Of a stretch of DNA of 64,000 nucleotides, positions 34,313 through 47,234 are shown one piece after another; within the stretch, counting starts at the first letter, position 1, and the number at the start of each line of letters is the position of its first letter. The stretch lies in assembly GCA_015501595.1 (NCBI GenBank), contig JADNRX010000009.1:186001-250000 (forward strand), given 5' to 3'. Origin of the DNA: Hymenopellis radicata (lineage: Eukaryota; Basidiomycota; Agaricomycetes; Agaricales; Physalacriaceae). The translations under genes were made by a program, and so were the position numbers. The notes below the pieces were generated by a model. It ran no database searches. It saw only the letters and a list, made by a program, of their open reading frames with translations, and had not been told where the DNA came from.

Positions 34313-36263
34313 CTAGAGATGAGGACATGAGGACAGATACGGTGGTGGAGGAGAGATGAGAATAGCTGTGCAGAAGGGCGGAACCTTCTCCGGCGACATC
34401 TCAATCGTGGCTCCGGCATCCTTAAGGACAGGGACTGATGCCTCACCATCCATGCAGGGCTCTTCCTGGTCCAAATCTCCACCCATTGTAGACTCCAAGT
34501 TAACATGCACAGCCCAACGCTCAATGTCACGTTCATATTCAACGAACCCAGACAGGTTTTGGGTGGTGAGAGCGTCCGTCAATGTCTGCTCAGTTTCCTG
34601 AAGAACATGAGTGAAACAATGAGTAGGAATTGGCACATTAGCGTTGGCTTGTCTGCCTGCATCATGGGTGGGCAAAACAGAGGCGTTTCCGGTATCTGCA
34701 GTTTTTTGCCGTTTTTCAGGAGGTGGGCCGTCGGAATCACACCTTGACGATGGAGACGAATGGGGGGGTCCTGATGGTCCCGGTGGAAGCCCACCCGCAG
34801 GTGGCAATGACCACGGTGGCGGCATGGAAGACTCTTCTTCTTTGCAGGATCGCCAAACGGTGTTGCCCTGATGAAGGTTGGAAGCAATATGGGATGCGCG
34901 GGAGACCACTGCCTGTTTATCCACCTCGAACTGGGCCGTCATCACCTTCGCTAATCGGCGCAAACACAGAAACAGCCTCACTATTTGAAGTGGGGCATTG
35001 TCTTCGAAGGAGAAGAAATGGACCGGATCTGCGGATACATAGACGCGCTGGTAGTCGCCTGACCAGTAGGATGCATAAACGGCTACCCCATCCCTACCTA
35101 GGGCGAATCCGAACAGAGTCCGATTGTCCAAGGCCAGAGCACGGCGTTGGAGATGTGCAGTCGTGAAATCCATGCAGAGCTGCTCGTATCTATGCCACTG
35201 GGAGGGGTTTTTGTATTCGAGAAATGTGGCGATGAGGTGTAGGTCCACCAAATCAACACGGGGGTTGTGTTGAAACTGGACATTGGCATACAGGTTGGCT
35301 AGCTCTGGGTTCCGTGTTATTGGGGGAGGCATGGTGGATGCGGGGTCGGCATCGGTGGATGTGGAAATCGGAGGAGGGGGAGACGAAGGCAGTTGAGGGG
35401 GGGGTATGGCGGTAGTTCTGTCTGGGGCGGTTGTTCCTTGGAGAATGAAGCGGATCTCCTCACCAATGGTTGTTCCGTTGATGGGACCATAAGCGACGAG
35501 GGCACCGGGGCGGGCCTCGCTGGTGGTTACGGCATTTTCTGTCAGCCATATACTTTCTTCTAGACTGCAAAGAAAGAAATAAGTGTTGGTATATGCACTA
35601 GAAATCAACGTACACAACACAGAAACCCTCGCCAAACTCGGGCTTGCCGTCTATCAAATACTGATGATCAAAGACGTCCGTGACTAGAGAGTCCATGTGG
35701 CGCCGAAACGTGGCCTCATTGTTGCCAACGGAGGCATTCCGTGATTTAATATCCCAGTACAGAGCGACAAGCGTGTGAAAGGTGCCCAAGATTGCGCGAG
35801 AGTCTGCGTCGTCCGACGCTTTAAAGGACGTTGGGCTGGCTCCGCTGACAACGGCCTTGCGAAAAGCCGCCGCTCCTAGCTTGTCGAACGGTGGATGACA
35901 AGTCGTGTCCTAGGAAGCTGAAAATAAAAAATGAAGGCGAGGCGAGAAGGCGACGTACCAGCCATTCCTGCGGAACGACGAGTTCGGACAGGCCTTCCAC
36001 GTCTTGTTGGATCTTTTCGAAAGTCGAGTTCTTAACCGGTTGAACAATTGAGTCTTGATGCCAGTTTTGGAAGCCTTTCACGGAGGCTGCTACTCTGATA
36101 AGATGTCAAGAGATAGCTCGATGACAAAGGATAAGCATACTTTCTTTTCAGGTGCCCTCTTGCCTTTGGGCCTAGGTAGACATGAGCAAGACCCTACATT
36201 GTTTCAACAGCGTTCTTACTGCCATAATTCGGGCGCGGAGAGCGAGGTCCCTGCGTTGGACAT
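34313..36263 (-). CDS. hypothetical protein with EYK (nuclease-like or FunK1 N-terminal-like) region
   Basis: Four exons (36263-36220, 36094-35959, 35909-35614, 35564-34313) join in phase to 575 aa. The N-terminal 250 residues are helical and unrecognised. After a Pro-rich linker, residues about 250-370 show DLVDLHLIATFLEYKNPSQW, then LFGFALGRDGVAVYASYW and a Phe-rich segment. A strand ending in E-Y-K followed by a helix and a further strand is the layout of PD-(D/E)xK-type folds, like those N-terminal to basidiomycete FunK1 kinases. No kinase domain follows; the C-terminus is Pro/Ser-rich and acidic. I do not recognise a close family. The gene lies in a block bracketed by a duplicated gene junction, which suggests recent arrival. 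Confidence 0.6.
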
Positions 36264-36510
36264 TGGTGGATGACAGTGGGCGTAGGTTGACCGAGAACCG
36301 GAGAGGGGCTTGACTATCCCGCAACTCCATCTCCTCACCAGTGATGCATCCAAACCTGCCGTATAATATCGCCTATGTAAGCGGCCAAACCCATAGCATC
36401 GATGGTAACGAGACTGCGTGAACGAAGACGCGACCGCGGGGCGCTTGCTCTCAGGGCGCTCAGGCACTCAGCGGCACACCCTCGGCTCACACGTCGGACT
36501 TCCAATAATC

Positions 36511-36737
36511 GTCGGGCTTGAGCTGTTCCTTGCTCGATTTAGTTTGGAACGTCGCGTGTTTGTCAAAATATAGTCGCAACTGGCTGGGTGGATAGAACTA
36601 CTCTGTATATTGATTGACACTATGATTTCCTTTGAGACTGTGCGGCGTCTGTTTCAAAGTCATACGGCGTCTGCCGGCCTAGGCACGTGACAACATTACT
36701 ATAAATATGTGGCTCAGGAAAGGTCTCGAAGAAAGTC
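36511..36737 (+). repeat. junction duplication, copy B (UBE2G1 promoter)
   Basis: Second copy of 33643-33847. It lies immediately upstream of the UBE2G1 start codon at 36783 and contains CACGTG at 36684-36689 within a 30-bp segment missing from copy A. Its MFS-derived coding piece is broken by a 14-bp deletion near its left end, so it cannot encode the transporter. Confidence 0.85.
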
Positions 36738-36782
36738 CCCATCGCCTTCATCAAAGTATCCTCTACCGCCGCTCCGCCCGCC

Positions 36783-37673
36783 ATGTCCAAGCCTGGCACA
36801 CCCAGTCAGCCCAACTCCAATACTCTTCTGCTGCGCCGCCAGTTGCAGGAACTGACCAAGCATCCTGTTGAGGGATTTTCCGCTGGTACGTCTCATCGCG
36901 AGCTGTTCAAAGGCATTCTCATGCTCTGCTAGGCCTTGTCGATGATGATAATATGTATGAATGGGAGATTCTCGTCATCGGGTACGTCGCCTATGTCTTT
37001 CATGCGTCGAATGCCACTGAATCGTCGTCTCAGTCCTGCCGACACGCTATAGTAAATATCACGATCTATTCGTGTATACTGCTCAAGATAACACTTTTCC
37101 ACAGCGAAGGTGGTTTCTTCAAAGCACGCCTCACGTTTCCTCCCGAATTCCCGCTCCTACCGCCCAAGATGCGCTTCATAACCCCCATGTGGCACCCCAA
37201 CAGTCAGGATCTTTCCATCCATATTTGAGATTACATCTGAAAAGTGATATAGTCTATGCTGATGGTGTCGTCTGCGTCTCCATTCTCGTGAGCTTGCCCT
37301 CTCATCCCTGCCCCCTCGATGTCCTCACCGTTCACATTAGCATGCTCCTGGAGACGATCAGTATGGATACGAAGATGCCGGAGAGCGCTGGATGCCTGTA
37401 CACACCGTGGAATCGATTGTACGCGCCTCATTTTCGCCATCACACCTTGACTCACAATTCTGCAGCTCATAAGTGTCATCTCCTTGCTCTCCTCCGATAC
37501 GCCAAACCTTGACAGTCCTGCGAATGTCGATGCCGCCAAGGAAGTTAGGACCGATCCTAACGGTAATCTCGGATTAGCAGTGTTGCGAGGATCTGTCATC
37601 TAACATTCCAACAGGTTACAAGAAAAAGGTTCGAAGATTGGTGCGCCGTAGTGCTGAGGAAGCTTTCGATTAA
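36783..37673 (+). CDS. ubiquitin-conjugating enzyme E2, UBE2G1/Ubc15 type
   Basis: Eight exons (36783-36885, 36933-36981, 37034-37051, 37105-37202, 37253-37287, 37341-37418, 37466-37562, 37615-37673) join in phase to 178 aa, one of them only 18 nt. The UBC fold reads LLLRRQLQELTKHPVEGFSA, MYEWEILVIGPADTLYEGG, FPLLPPKMRFITPMWHPN, and the active-site segment YADGVVCVSIL. The acidic loop HAPGDDQYGYEDAGERWMP and the C-terminus RRLVRRSAEEAFD place it with UBE2G1 rather than UBE2G2. It transfers ubiquitin to E3-bound substrates, with K48-chain formation known for the family. Its upstream region is the duplicated copy B. Confidence 0.92.
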
Positions 37674-38018
37674 TGGGAGGCATCGATTGCATTGGACCGT
37701 GTCGTGTTAAAACTACTCAGCCCAATCCCTGCTACCGATCCCAGCTTCATGTCTTATAACGAACGCTCTCGCATCTCACCATACTATCCTGTCATCTGTC
37801 CTTGTCCGTATTACATTAGGTTCTAATTTGGACTCTGTCAATTACACTCTCCAAAGTTCTGCTTCGCTCTGAGCCTCGTTGCTAGCACTGGAAATTCAAA
37901 TTAGTTACCCTACCACGTGATCCTGGAACGCGTAAGCCCGGACCGGAGCCGATCGGCTCCTATTGTCCTTTCCCTCTTGCTAGATTGACTCCCTGGTCTT
38001 TGTTCTCTTACTATCATC
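37674..38018. other. intergenic, nothing recognised
   Basis: About 345 bp between UBE2G1 and the SNF2 gene, without open frames of note. It presumably carries the UBE2G1 terminator and the SNF2-gene promoter. Confidence 0.35.
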
Positions 38019-41000
38019 ATGGCACCTACCACGAAGGTATCTGCCTACGCACAGCGTATGTTATGGCTATTATTTGCCATGATCCATGTTTAACATAATT
38101 CCAGGTAACAGTATGGGCACAACGGTTCCAATGGGTCCGTGATCATTTATTATTCACGATATTTGACGCGAATTCTTGCCAGAAATCGACTCGGATCCAG
38201 ATTTTAATCCTGGGGTATATATTGAGCCCAAGCCGAAGAAGAAAACCAAACGGGCGTCCAAAGGGAAAGGCCGAAAACGAATGAGAGAAGACAGTGACGA
38301 TGAGGATGAATTTAACTTATCCATGACTAGGCCCAGGAAGAGTACGCGTCTGCCCAACTAGCTTCGTCTTGTCCTCATCGCTTTGTTAGAATACCGGCCA
38401 CAACCCGAAAGTGTTAACCCCCTTCTGCAATATTTTTGCGAGTCTGTCAAGCATGTCACGTAGTACTTCACTCATTTTGCGCGCAGCCGAGGAGGAGGAT
38501 CTTGCTTTACACAGCGCTTCCGAAGCGGACGACGATGATGGCGATGACCGTCAGGATGGCGGCGATGCCGTGGACCGACGCCATCTAGAGATTATGCAAC
38601 GAACGTTGAGGGCAAATGTCAAGGAGAAGAAACCCCCATCACCACCGCCGCCGCCCATAGAAGACGATTCCGTTACTGAATACGATTCTGATACTGGTGT
38701 GTCATTGAGATATTTTCTTGTCGTTGGCTCTCAACATTTGTCAGAATCCGATGACTACAACAGAAGCAATATTCCTCTCAAGTCAGTCGCTAAACGTAGG
38801 CAACATAGACTCTTTACTTTTCCGCCCGCGGTACTTATTTCTTCATAGCCATTGAACAAGAAGAAGACGACTCTGCTACAGAGTCAGAACCCTCTGACTG
38901 GGACAAGGACCCCGTCCCTGCTGGCACGAAAGTCAATAATGACGCGTCTTGTTCGGAGACAGAATCAGACATTGATGATGATGAGCCGATACCAGTTGGC
39001 TGTGTACGTTTTCTCCTCGCACAGATAGTACTCGTGTTGATTTTTGCACCAGAGTATGAAACCGCGCCCAGGTTTCCCGCTCAAAGACAACCAGAAAGCC
39101 CTCGGCCCGCTAGTCATTGATGAGAAGGCCGGACTGAAAATTCCTGGGCCCATTAACACATACCTTCGAGATTACCAACGACAGGGTGTTGAATTCTTCT
39201 ACAAGCAGTATAGTGAAGGCCGAGGCGGCCTTCTCGGTGACGACATGGGCCTTGGTAAGACTATCCAGGTCATTGCCTTCTTGTCTATGATAATGAGGAA
39301 GGACGGCGTTGTTACTGACGCTGACCGTCGTCGGGAGTATGTGTCCAAGTTGCAGGACGGGGAAGGCTGGAAGAAGCGCAGAGAGTTACCGCCTGCCAAT
39401 ACAAAATGGCCCACTTGCCTGATTATTGCGCCTTCTACCGTCGCTCAGAATTGGGAGCGGGAGTTGGAGTTGGTATGTTCCATCGCTTTTGTTGCATGGC
39501 CCGCGCAAACTCTTCTTTCAATAGTGGGGATACTTTGAGGTTGGGATGTACACTGGCAACGCCGAAGAACGCAAGCAGGTGCTCACGGATTTCAAGTTCG
39601 GTCGACTGGATATCTGTGCGTCGTCGTTACCTTGTCACCTCATTTTAACATTGATCGTATATCCGTCTAGTGGTCACGTCATTTGACTTGGCTCGAAGGG
39701 ACATCGACTTGCTAGATGATCTCCCATTTAGTTGCATTTTCGTGGACGAGGCTCATCGGTTGAAGAACGTCAACTCCAAGATCACCCAGGCCTACCACCA
39801 GTTCAAGTGCAAGACGAGATTCGGGCTTACGGGAACCGCGATCCAGAACTCGTACGATGAGTTGCATACTATCCTTGACTGGACCAACCCGGGGAAGCTG
39901 GGAACGGTCAAACAGTGGAAGGGCTACATACAGAAACCACTGACCGTTGGTCAGTCTGCTAATTCAACACCGGAGGAGGCAAATAAGGCTCGCGTGAGTC
40001 AGAATACTTCATTCGCAGTTATACCACTGAAAACTGTTTCAGACCGTAGCGGTGATTCTCAGAGATAAGATCATGCCCAACTTTTTCTTGAGACGGTGAG
40101 TGCTCTCGATTTTGTTCGAAGTGTTTCCTGACGTCCGAATCAGAACAAAAGATATTATCAAAGACCAAGTGCCCTGCGCCCTCAACTACGAGTCCCTTGA
40201 CTGACATTCCTCGCAGTTACCAAAGAAGATTGATCAGGTCGTGTTCTGCCCTTATCTTCTGAGCAGATCAAGGCGTACAGACGTATCATCCAGAGCGACA
40301 TTGTGCAGAATCTGATCCACAAGGACGATCCTTGCACATGTGGTTCGAAGAAACCGTACGTCTTGTCTTTGGAGATGGCGCTATATATTGACTTCCTTGC
40401 AGGAGAAAAAAATGTTGTCACCCCTATAGACCAGAGGATGTTCTCCGGTATATGTCGATTCTCATCAAGCTATCAAACCATGTTGCTCTAATTTTACCTT
40501 GTGAATATCACTTTTTCGCTCCTCGACGATTGACTCTAACGCCGCTACAGCCGAAAAGGACTCTGAAGAACAGGCGAGTTCCGGAACAGTCTCAAGTTGT
40601 CGGTCTGACATTACCGATAGTTGGCTCGGAACCGCGAACTCTCGCGACTGATCTTCCCCGATGGTGCACCGAAGTTCATAGAGGCCGTAGTGAAGTCTGA
40701 TTACTGTGGCAAGTGGGATGTACGTGACATTCCCTTCATCGTCAAACTCACTATTGAGATACACATAGACTCTGAACTCCTTGCTCGCGAAATGGAAGCA
40801 AGACCGGACCAATAAAGTGCTCATCTTTACGAAATCTGTGAAGCTGATCGAGATGCTTGAGTTTGGTATCAAACAGAAAAGTCATATTTCTCGTTCAAGC
40901 CTTTGAAAAGTCCGCTGATTGGCATTGATTAGACTACGGGTTCTTGAAGCTTGACGGGTCCACGAAACAGAGCGATCGTATGTTGCTCTCGTATTATCGA

Positions 41001-42530
41001 CATTCAGAGCCTTACCGAATGCCTTAGGAATGGGTATTATTGATCAATTCCAAACCGACCCGAACATCTTCATCTTCCTGATCTCTACCCTTGCTGGTGG
41101 AACAGGTTTGAACTTGACAAGTGCTAATCACGTCGTTATCTTCGGTCCGTCTGACTTCGCACCTTACCGTACAAGTTTCTGACCTTTCGTCATTCATAGA
41201 TCCCAACTGGAGTAAGCAGTTTCATGTTTCGCGTCTTGAGGACACTTCTCTTAGTCTATGCAGATCCCGCGCACGATCTTCAAGCAATGGACAGGTGAAA
41301 CTTGACTATGCCGCCTTGATTAATGTTTTCTCACATCTCCTCTAGGGCCTTCCGTTTCGGGCAAACTCGCGACGTCCACGTTTTTCGGTTGCTCGGTGCT
41401 GGCAGTCTTGAAGAAATGATCTACGCACGCCAAGTATACAAGCAACAACAAATGGCTATCGGCTACGATGCCAGCATCCAGACAAGATACTTCGAGGGTG
41501 TTCAGGGTGATCCTTCAAAGCAAGGCGAGCTCTTCGGTCTCAAGAACATCTTCAAATTGCACGAGGGGACTCTGGCTACCAAACGGGCGGTCAGTGGTTT
41601 CTCCTTCGAAATGAGGCGCAAGATTCACGTTCCCTTTAGATCGAGAAGGCGACCAATGCCGAAATGGATTGGGCCCTTTCGAACATGTCCTCCAAAGGAC
41701 GGAAACGCTCAATCTCTTCAGAGCAAAAGAAGTTAATCGAGGCGGATAAGTCGATGAAGGAAGATGTACGCCTCTCGCGAAATCAAGTCTTGTTGTGACT
41801 AACGTTCTCCCAGTCTCTACAGGGTCTAGGGACACTGCTTTTTGATGATGGTAGGTGCCTCTATGTTTGTATCTACCTCCACCTAAGCACTCATTCGTTT
41901 TTCAGCTGTACCTGAAGCCCCGGAACTGAGCGATGTTCAGAAGACTCTGAACGATATTGGTGTGCACTATGTGCATCGCAACGAAGATATCCTTGCACCA
42001 AGCAAGATTCGTGAGCAACAGAACAAGGCTATGCTGTCGGTGCGTCGCAAACCGGCTCTCGTGATGTTACATCTAACTGATCACTCTTTAGAAAACGGGT
42101 CGAGCGAGGCAGCGAGCTTCGCCCAGCAAAGGGTCTGGACGAAAAGGAAAACAGGCTGAGACAGCATGGCCTTCCCTTCGGCCTCATCATATCCGGAAAA
42201 AGCTGGCTGCCGAGCAGGCTGCAGCCGCAAATCCGCCTGAAGATGGAATGAGGTACGTCTCCTCGAGTGACATGCCGTAGACTCGTCCTCCTTACAAGTC
42301 TAATTTCAGACTTTTCAAGTATTTCAAGGCGCTAGTTGAGCTGGACTACGTGAATACGCTCGAAGAACTTCCCGCGTGGACCATCAACGTATTGTGCGTT
42401 TTTGTCTTCTCCTCTCGATAGAATGGAAATTGACGGCTTCTGTAGTAGCAAGGAGTCACAACAGACGCAGGACCATATGATGGAACTGTTGCGCGAGGCT
42501 ATGGCCAAATTATCAGACGACTCGGATTGA
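38019..42530 (+). CDS. SNF2-family DNA-dependent ATPase, ERCC6L2-like
   Basis: A long plus-strand gene with well over ten introns. The N-terminus is acidic and basic low-complexity. The ATPase core runs from [17 protein letters not shown] through Walker [12 protein letters not shown] (about 39237), [20 protein letters not shown] box VDEAHRLKN (about 39741), [15 protein letters not shown], and a Cys/His cluster [16 protein letters not shown]. The helicase C half has [26 protein letters not shown] and [15 protein letters not shown]. The C-terminal [18 protein letters not shown] segment is typical of ERCC6L2/Hebo-type proteins. ERCC6L2 works in DNA double-strand-break repair and end joining in the nucleus. 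Exact joins of the first exons are uncertain. Confidence 0.87.
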
Positions 42531-42720
42531 GCTCTTTGCAATGTTTATGCTGTGTATTTATCTTGTTTGTGTTATGTAGCGCTGTGTAACTTATGTATCC
42601 ATATCTCATAAAAGTCTAAATGGATGCCTGCAGATGGAATGGAACGCTCAGGCGCTTGCGAGCCACGTGTTGAGAGCGCTTAAGCGCGTCATAAGCTTTG
42701 GCTCTTGCTTCACGACAGCC

Positions 42721-44166
42721 ATGGACAATACAGAACCCGCGAATTCTGCCCCTCCGACCCCAGTTACACGTTAGGAATTCGTTCTATATGTAGTCGTCTA
42801 GAGACTGATCGCCGCGATCCACGTTTAGCCAAGCTGCATACCACAGCACTCCCCGATGTTGCGGACGAACCGACTACAGCAGGATCTGCGGCGCCGATTA
42901 CAGGCGAAACAGGTGCGGGATCGGTCATTTGGCTCGAATCTCGTATAGGCAGTGCACTCAGCCCAGGCGTAGACCTGTCCACTTTGACAACGGCGCAAGT
43001 GTACGACTTGAACCAGGTCTGATTTCATCTCCCTCCAACGACGAATCCCCGTTTGATCCATTTTCACAGAGCTTACTAGAGGAGGCTACGGGCGCATCGC
43101 GCCCTTTGATAGACGAGATCGCGCCGATATCTGCTCTACGCGCGGAATACGAGAACGGCAATCCTTCGTTCCTTAAACAAATTGATTGGCTCGCCGAGAA
43201 GGGCTACCATTACATCCGGAGAACGAAAGGTAGGGGTTCTCTTCCTAACGTGGAGAGAGATGGATTGAGAACCTCTTTGAATAGGTGATGGCGACTGCTT
43301 CTACAGATGTGAAGTTCTCTCCTCGAATGGCATATTCGGTATCCTTGACATGAGTCAGCTCTGCAGCTGTCGCATTCGCATATGTGGAACGTGTAATGTC
43401 CTCCTTCGACCCGCTCAAGGCCGCCGAAAGCAGCATCAAGACACTTAAATCGACCATGCCCATGCTTGAGAACGTGGGATTTCAGAAACTGGTCTTTGAG
43501 GACTTTTACGACGTTTTGGAATCGATGATCACGAACGTTGTCACTCCGGATCCTATCACCAACAAGACGCTGAATGCTTCAGGACTCGTTGAGGCCTTTC
43601 AATCCCCAGAAGGTGCTGTACAGTTCTGAATGACGTCTTGAATACCTATCTCTCATGTTCGTAGTGTCCAACTCGATCGTCGTGTATCTTCGGCTGCTTA
43701 CGGTTCGTTTTCACAGAGAAATTCCTGCATTCCACTCATAACTCACTAGTCTGCTCAAATCCGAATGGATCCGGATACATATGCTCCTTTCCTCTTCCAT
43801 CCAGAGCTTGGGGAGCAAATGGAAGTACGCGACTTCTGTGAAAGCTTCGTCGAAGCAGTCAGCAAGGAGGCAGGTACGTCCTTCAGAACTATGTGCGCCG
43901 ACTTGCCATGGCGAACGTTGTGATAGATCATGTACAAATGACGGCCTTGTCACGGGCGCTCGAAATCAACGTCAACGTCGCGTATCTTGACGGACGAAAC
44001 CCTAATGGTCAAGTTGACTTTGTGGAATTTCGCAATCCGCCGGACTCGATGGATACACCCATAACTCTCTTGTATAGGTCAGTAATGCTTCAGCTCTTGT
44101 GGTTGCAACTTCATAACATGTACCTGTAGACCCGGGCACTATGACATCCTTCTCAAGATCGAATGA
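42721..44166 (+). CDS. OTU1: otubain-type ubiquitin thioesterase (peptidase C65)
   Basis: Nine exons (42721-42762, 42804-43016, 43070-43229, 43285-43308, 43367-43612, 43665-43702, 43750-43873, 43927-44077, 44130-44166) join to 344 aa. Hallmarks are VYDLNQSLLEEATG, ISALRAEYENGNPSFLKQI, and the catalytic cysteine box GDGDCFYRSVAFAYVERV (Asp and Cys of the triad). Later come EVSNSIVVYLRLLTS and the C-terminal RPGHYDILLKIE with the catalytic His. Otubains cleave K48-linked ubiquitin chains or bind E2 enzymes non-catalytically. The first 14 codons are on a separate exon that is less certain. The symbol OTU1 means otubain 1-like here. Convergent with the purine permease, 104 bp apart. Confidence 0.92.
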
Positions 44167-44270
44167 TAATGCTCCAAACATTAATCATGCATCATTGCCC
44201 ATGTATCTTGATAATATGTGCCTCGATGTGTGGCGCGTATCGTCGTAATCGACTAACTCTCTCTCCATCA

Positions 44271-46739
44271 TTAAACTTTAGAATCTTCGGAGGACGCTGG
44301 TATTTTCTTTTGCTCTTCCAAGTCCAGTTCCTCAGAACTCTCTTCAACCATCCTTTCCTCCCTTTCTTGAGGCAAGACCAGATTGAGTGTCACACCAATG
44401 ATACCAGCCGCCAAGACTGAAGAAATGAGTAATTGAGCCATTACGAAGCCGCATCTCTCATTAAAAAAACTCACATGGGGTGCTGAGGACGATGGTAATG
44501 GAATTGAACAACCCCTGCAATCCGCTGTTTGGGTTGTCGACGCCGTCGAAGAGATGTGTGAAGACCTCAGGCTGTAGTAGGTCAGCAAAGCCGAACGAGA
44601 GCGCGGCAGCGAGCACAAATCTATCACGGCGCGTGAACGACACGAAAGAGAGAACCCGGAGGCCCGAAACCTAGAAGTAGAAGCGCGAATCAGGGTAATG
44701 TGAAGCTAATATTGATGCGATCGGCTCACGGCCACCGACGCAAAGAGGAAGGTTGTCACACCCCCTAGGACTGGATTTGGGACTGGAAACAGATGAGTAC
44801 ATACAGAAGGCCCTTTCCTGGGAACTTACTAGCAAGGAAGGCCCCAGAGACTTTCCCGAGAACACCAAACAGGATGAGGAAGAAACAGCACCATATGCCA
44901 GCAGCCCGGTTGGCGCATCGTGTGATTGCAATAACACCGTTATTCTATAGGAGGGGTTCAACCTGAGTGTCGGTGGCATGTATGTCTATGCACAATTCAC
45001 CTGGGCGAATATGGACAAGGGCGTAACGGTGAACAGTGCAGAGAAGAAACCTCCGAGTCCATCGCTCTAGAGTAAAACTAATCAGAGTGTAATAAGCGCT
45101 CTCCCAAAGGTACTGACAAGAATTCCGCCTTGGATGCGAGAATCGAAGTCTTCGCCCTCTACTTCGACTCGTGAAACTTCTGCAGAGGCGGTTATATCAC
45201 CGATGGCTTCCATGGCCAATGACACTAGGGGAGAAATTAGACGGACGCTATCGAGGTACCAGGAAGTGTCGTGCCATAAACAGCCAACATAGGAAGGATG
45301 GCCGGAGGGTAAACACTAATTTTGAACGTATGGACCCTGAAATATAAAGCGTCGGTTACAATCGGTCTTTCTGGACGCGACCTACCAGAGGAAAGTGATC
45401 GCAGGAGCCGAAGTTATACTCGAACCATCGATGTACCCCGTAGCGCCCGCAACAATACATCCGACAGCCAGTCCGACGATGACGCTGATGTTTTTTAAGA
45501 ACGGAGAACCGAATAGTTCTGTCAGAATGATGCTGAGGAAGGAGAGGAAGCCGAGTCCGATGAACTCTGGCGATCCCCAGGGAAGTGGCCTCGGAGCAAA
45601 GATTGTCGGACATAGCTGAAAGATTCCACTAGTCGGGCGGGACTGACAATCGTTTGCACCGCCGGCCCAGTTCGGAGCACCAGAGTCGCCCACCAGGGAT
45701 GCACCAATCATGAGTACCACAGTGCCTAGAAACAGGCAGGATGAGTATCGGTATCGAGCCGGTACTGAAGAGGATGCACGCCGTACCTGTGATCATAGGA
45801 GGAAATAAACGTTTCAGGACACGATGAGGGAGAAAAGAGAGAAATATCTCCAAGAATGAACAGATAAGAGAGGTACCTGCGAGTTTCTAAGTGACTAGCA
45901 AACAGAGCTCAAAGACCAGACATACCAAGAACTTTCCCATAAGCATCAGGACAGGGACTGCGAGTAACCGTTCCGTCTTGCGCAATCACGGAAGAACAAG
46001 TGCCGTCTCGATACATCGCATCGAAAATCTAGTAAGTACGACGTGAGACAAGTGACTTCACGAAAAGGCATGGATGACATACTGCATTGGCTGTAGACAA
46101 CGCCGAAAAACTCGTGCCAACCACTACTCTCATTAGCGGCGCCACTACTACTGAAGAGGGTATCATACTAACCGCTGATCAATCCAGTTCCAAGATAATG
46201 TCCACCAAACAGTTTGATACGTGACATCTGCACTAGGCTCAGAATCCCTAGACAGACAGTCAAGTAGGGTTGCTGCCATGAAGAGAATTGCGTACCACTT
46301 CCAATCAGCGACGCCGAAATCATGTATGAGGACGTTTGACTGTCCAAATTCAACGCGCTAGCGAAGATGATGGGAGGCGTGATCAAGCCTTATGATCATC
46401 TCAACGTTAGGAATCCTACATGAACAATGCACGCCTACCTGCAAGCATCGCCAGGGCATGTTGCAAGCCGCTTGCCGCAGCCAGTACCAGAGGCATGTCA
46501 GCATCCAGGGCATAGAAAGGCGGAGAGCGCGTGCGAGAGCTGCGTAAGAAGGGAATTGTCGGCAAACAAAGCCAGCCGTAATCGTAGCCGCCAAACCACC
46601 CTGCCTTGGTGGTGACTTTCTCCTTCATGCGAGACAGTCTTGCACTTGAAGAGAGGGTGGGTGACATTTCCGCCACCGGAACATCAGGATTGGTCGCGGG
46701 CGGTAGCTGGCTCTGGAGGACGTTGTCTGGAGAGGCCAT
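44271..46739 (-). CDS. NCS2/NAT purine permease, UapA/UapC-like urate-xanthine transporter
   Basis: Minus-strand, many exons. The N-terminal cytosolic part leads to the TM1 motif ASGLQHALAMLAG, containing the conserved QH. Twelve or more membrane segments follow, including ITPPIIFASALNLDSQTSSY, GHYLGTGLISVVG and FPPMITGTVVLMIGASLVG. The nucleobase-transporter signature appears as QNNGVIAITRCANRAAG near 44890-44940. The sequence ends with an acidic tail. UapA-type carriers are plasma-membrane H+ symporters for uric acid and xanthine. The start could be 46754 or 46739; both are in frame. A xanthine-dioxygenase-like gene lies 3.2 kb away,  which suggests a purine-use neighbourhood. Confidence 0.9.
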
Positions 46740-46754
46740 GACAGGCGAAAGCAA

Positions 46755-47234
46755 GGATGCGGTCAGTTTTTACCCACATATACACGCGTTCCGTAAAGAA
46801 TCCTGAGGTACCAAAGCGGCTGTGTGAACGGGAACCCGCTATAATTATTGTCATCTTCGTGATGAACTTGATGTGGAAGCCTGCTCGCAGAGGCACACCT
46901 AGCATAGCCTGGATTCTGTTTGATGAAAGATAGGCACCAGTGACATTGGAAGGTGTTCGCCGCGTATCAAGGAATATGAATCATGGACGTAGAACAGAAC
47001 GAACGCGTCAAGAATCAGTGATGGTTGTAGAATGACCCGCGTTCCGTTAATTTTCACAATTTTCAATATTTTGAGAATAATACTCACAAAAACAATACAT
47101 AATAACATAAGCACAAACCCGGCGGGCCCGCCCGCTGCAAAGACACTCCTGATAAATTTTTCTCAAACCTAACTAGAAATAACTGGGAGAGGTTAAACTG
47201 ATAGGTCACACGCTGTTCGAGCCCCGTTGAGTTT
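46755..47234. other. intergenic, nothing recognised
   Basis: About 480 bp between the permease start and the end of the DUF6534 gene. A small A/T-rich stretch lies near 47050-47100. This region should hold the permease promoter; no site was recognised. Confidence 0.35.

Noticed and set aside
34313..36263. Full FunK1-type protein kinase
   Set aside because: No glycine-rich loop, HRD or DFG motif is encoded; only the EYK region resembles the FunK1 N-terminal part.
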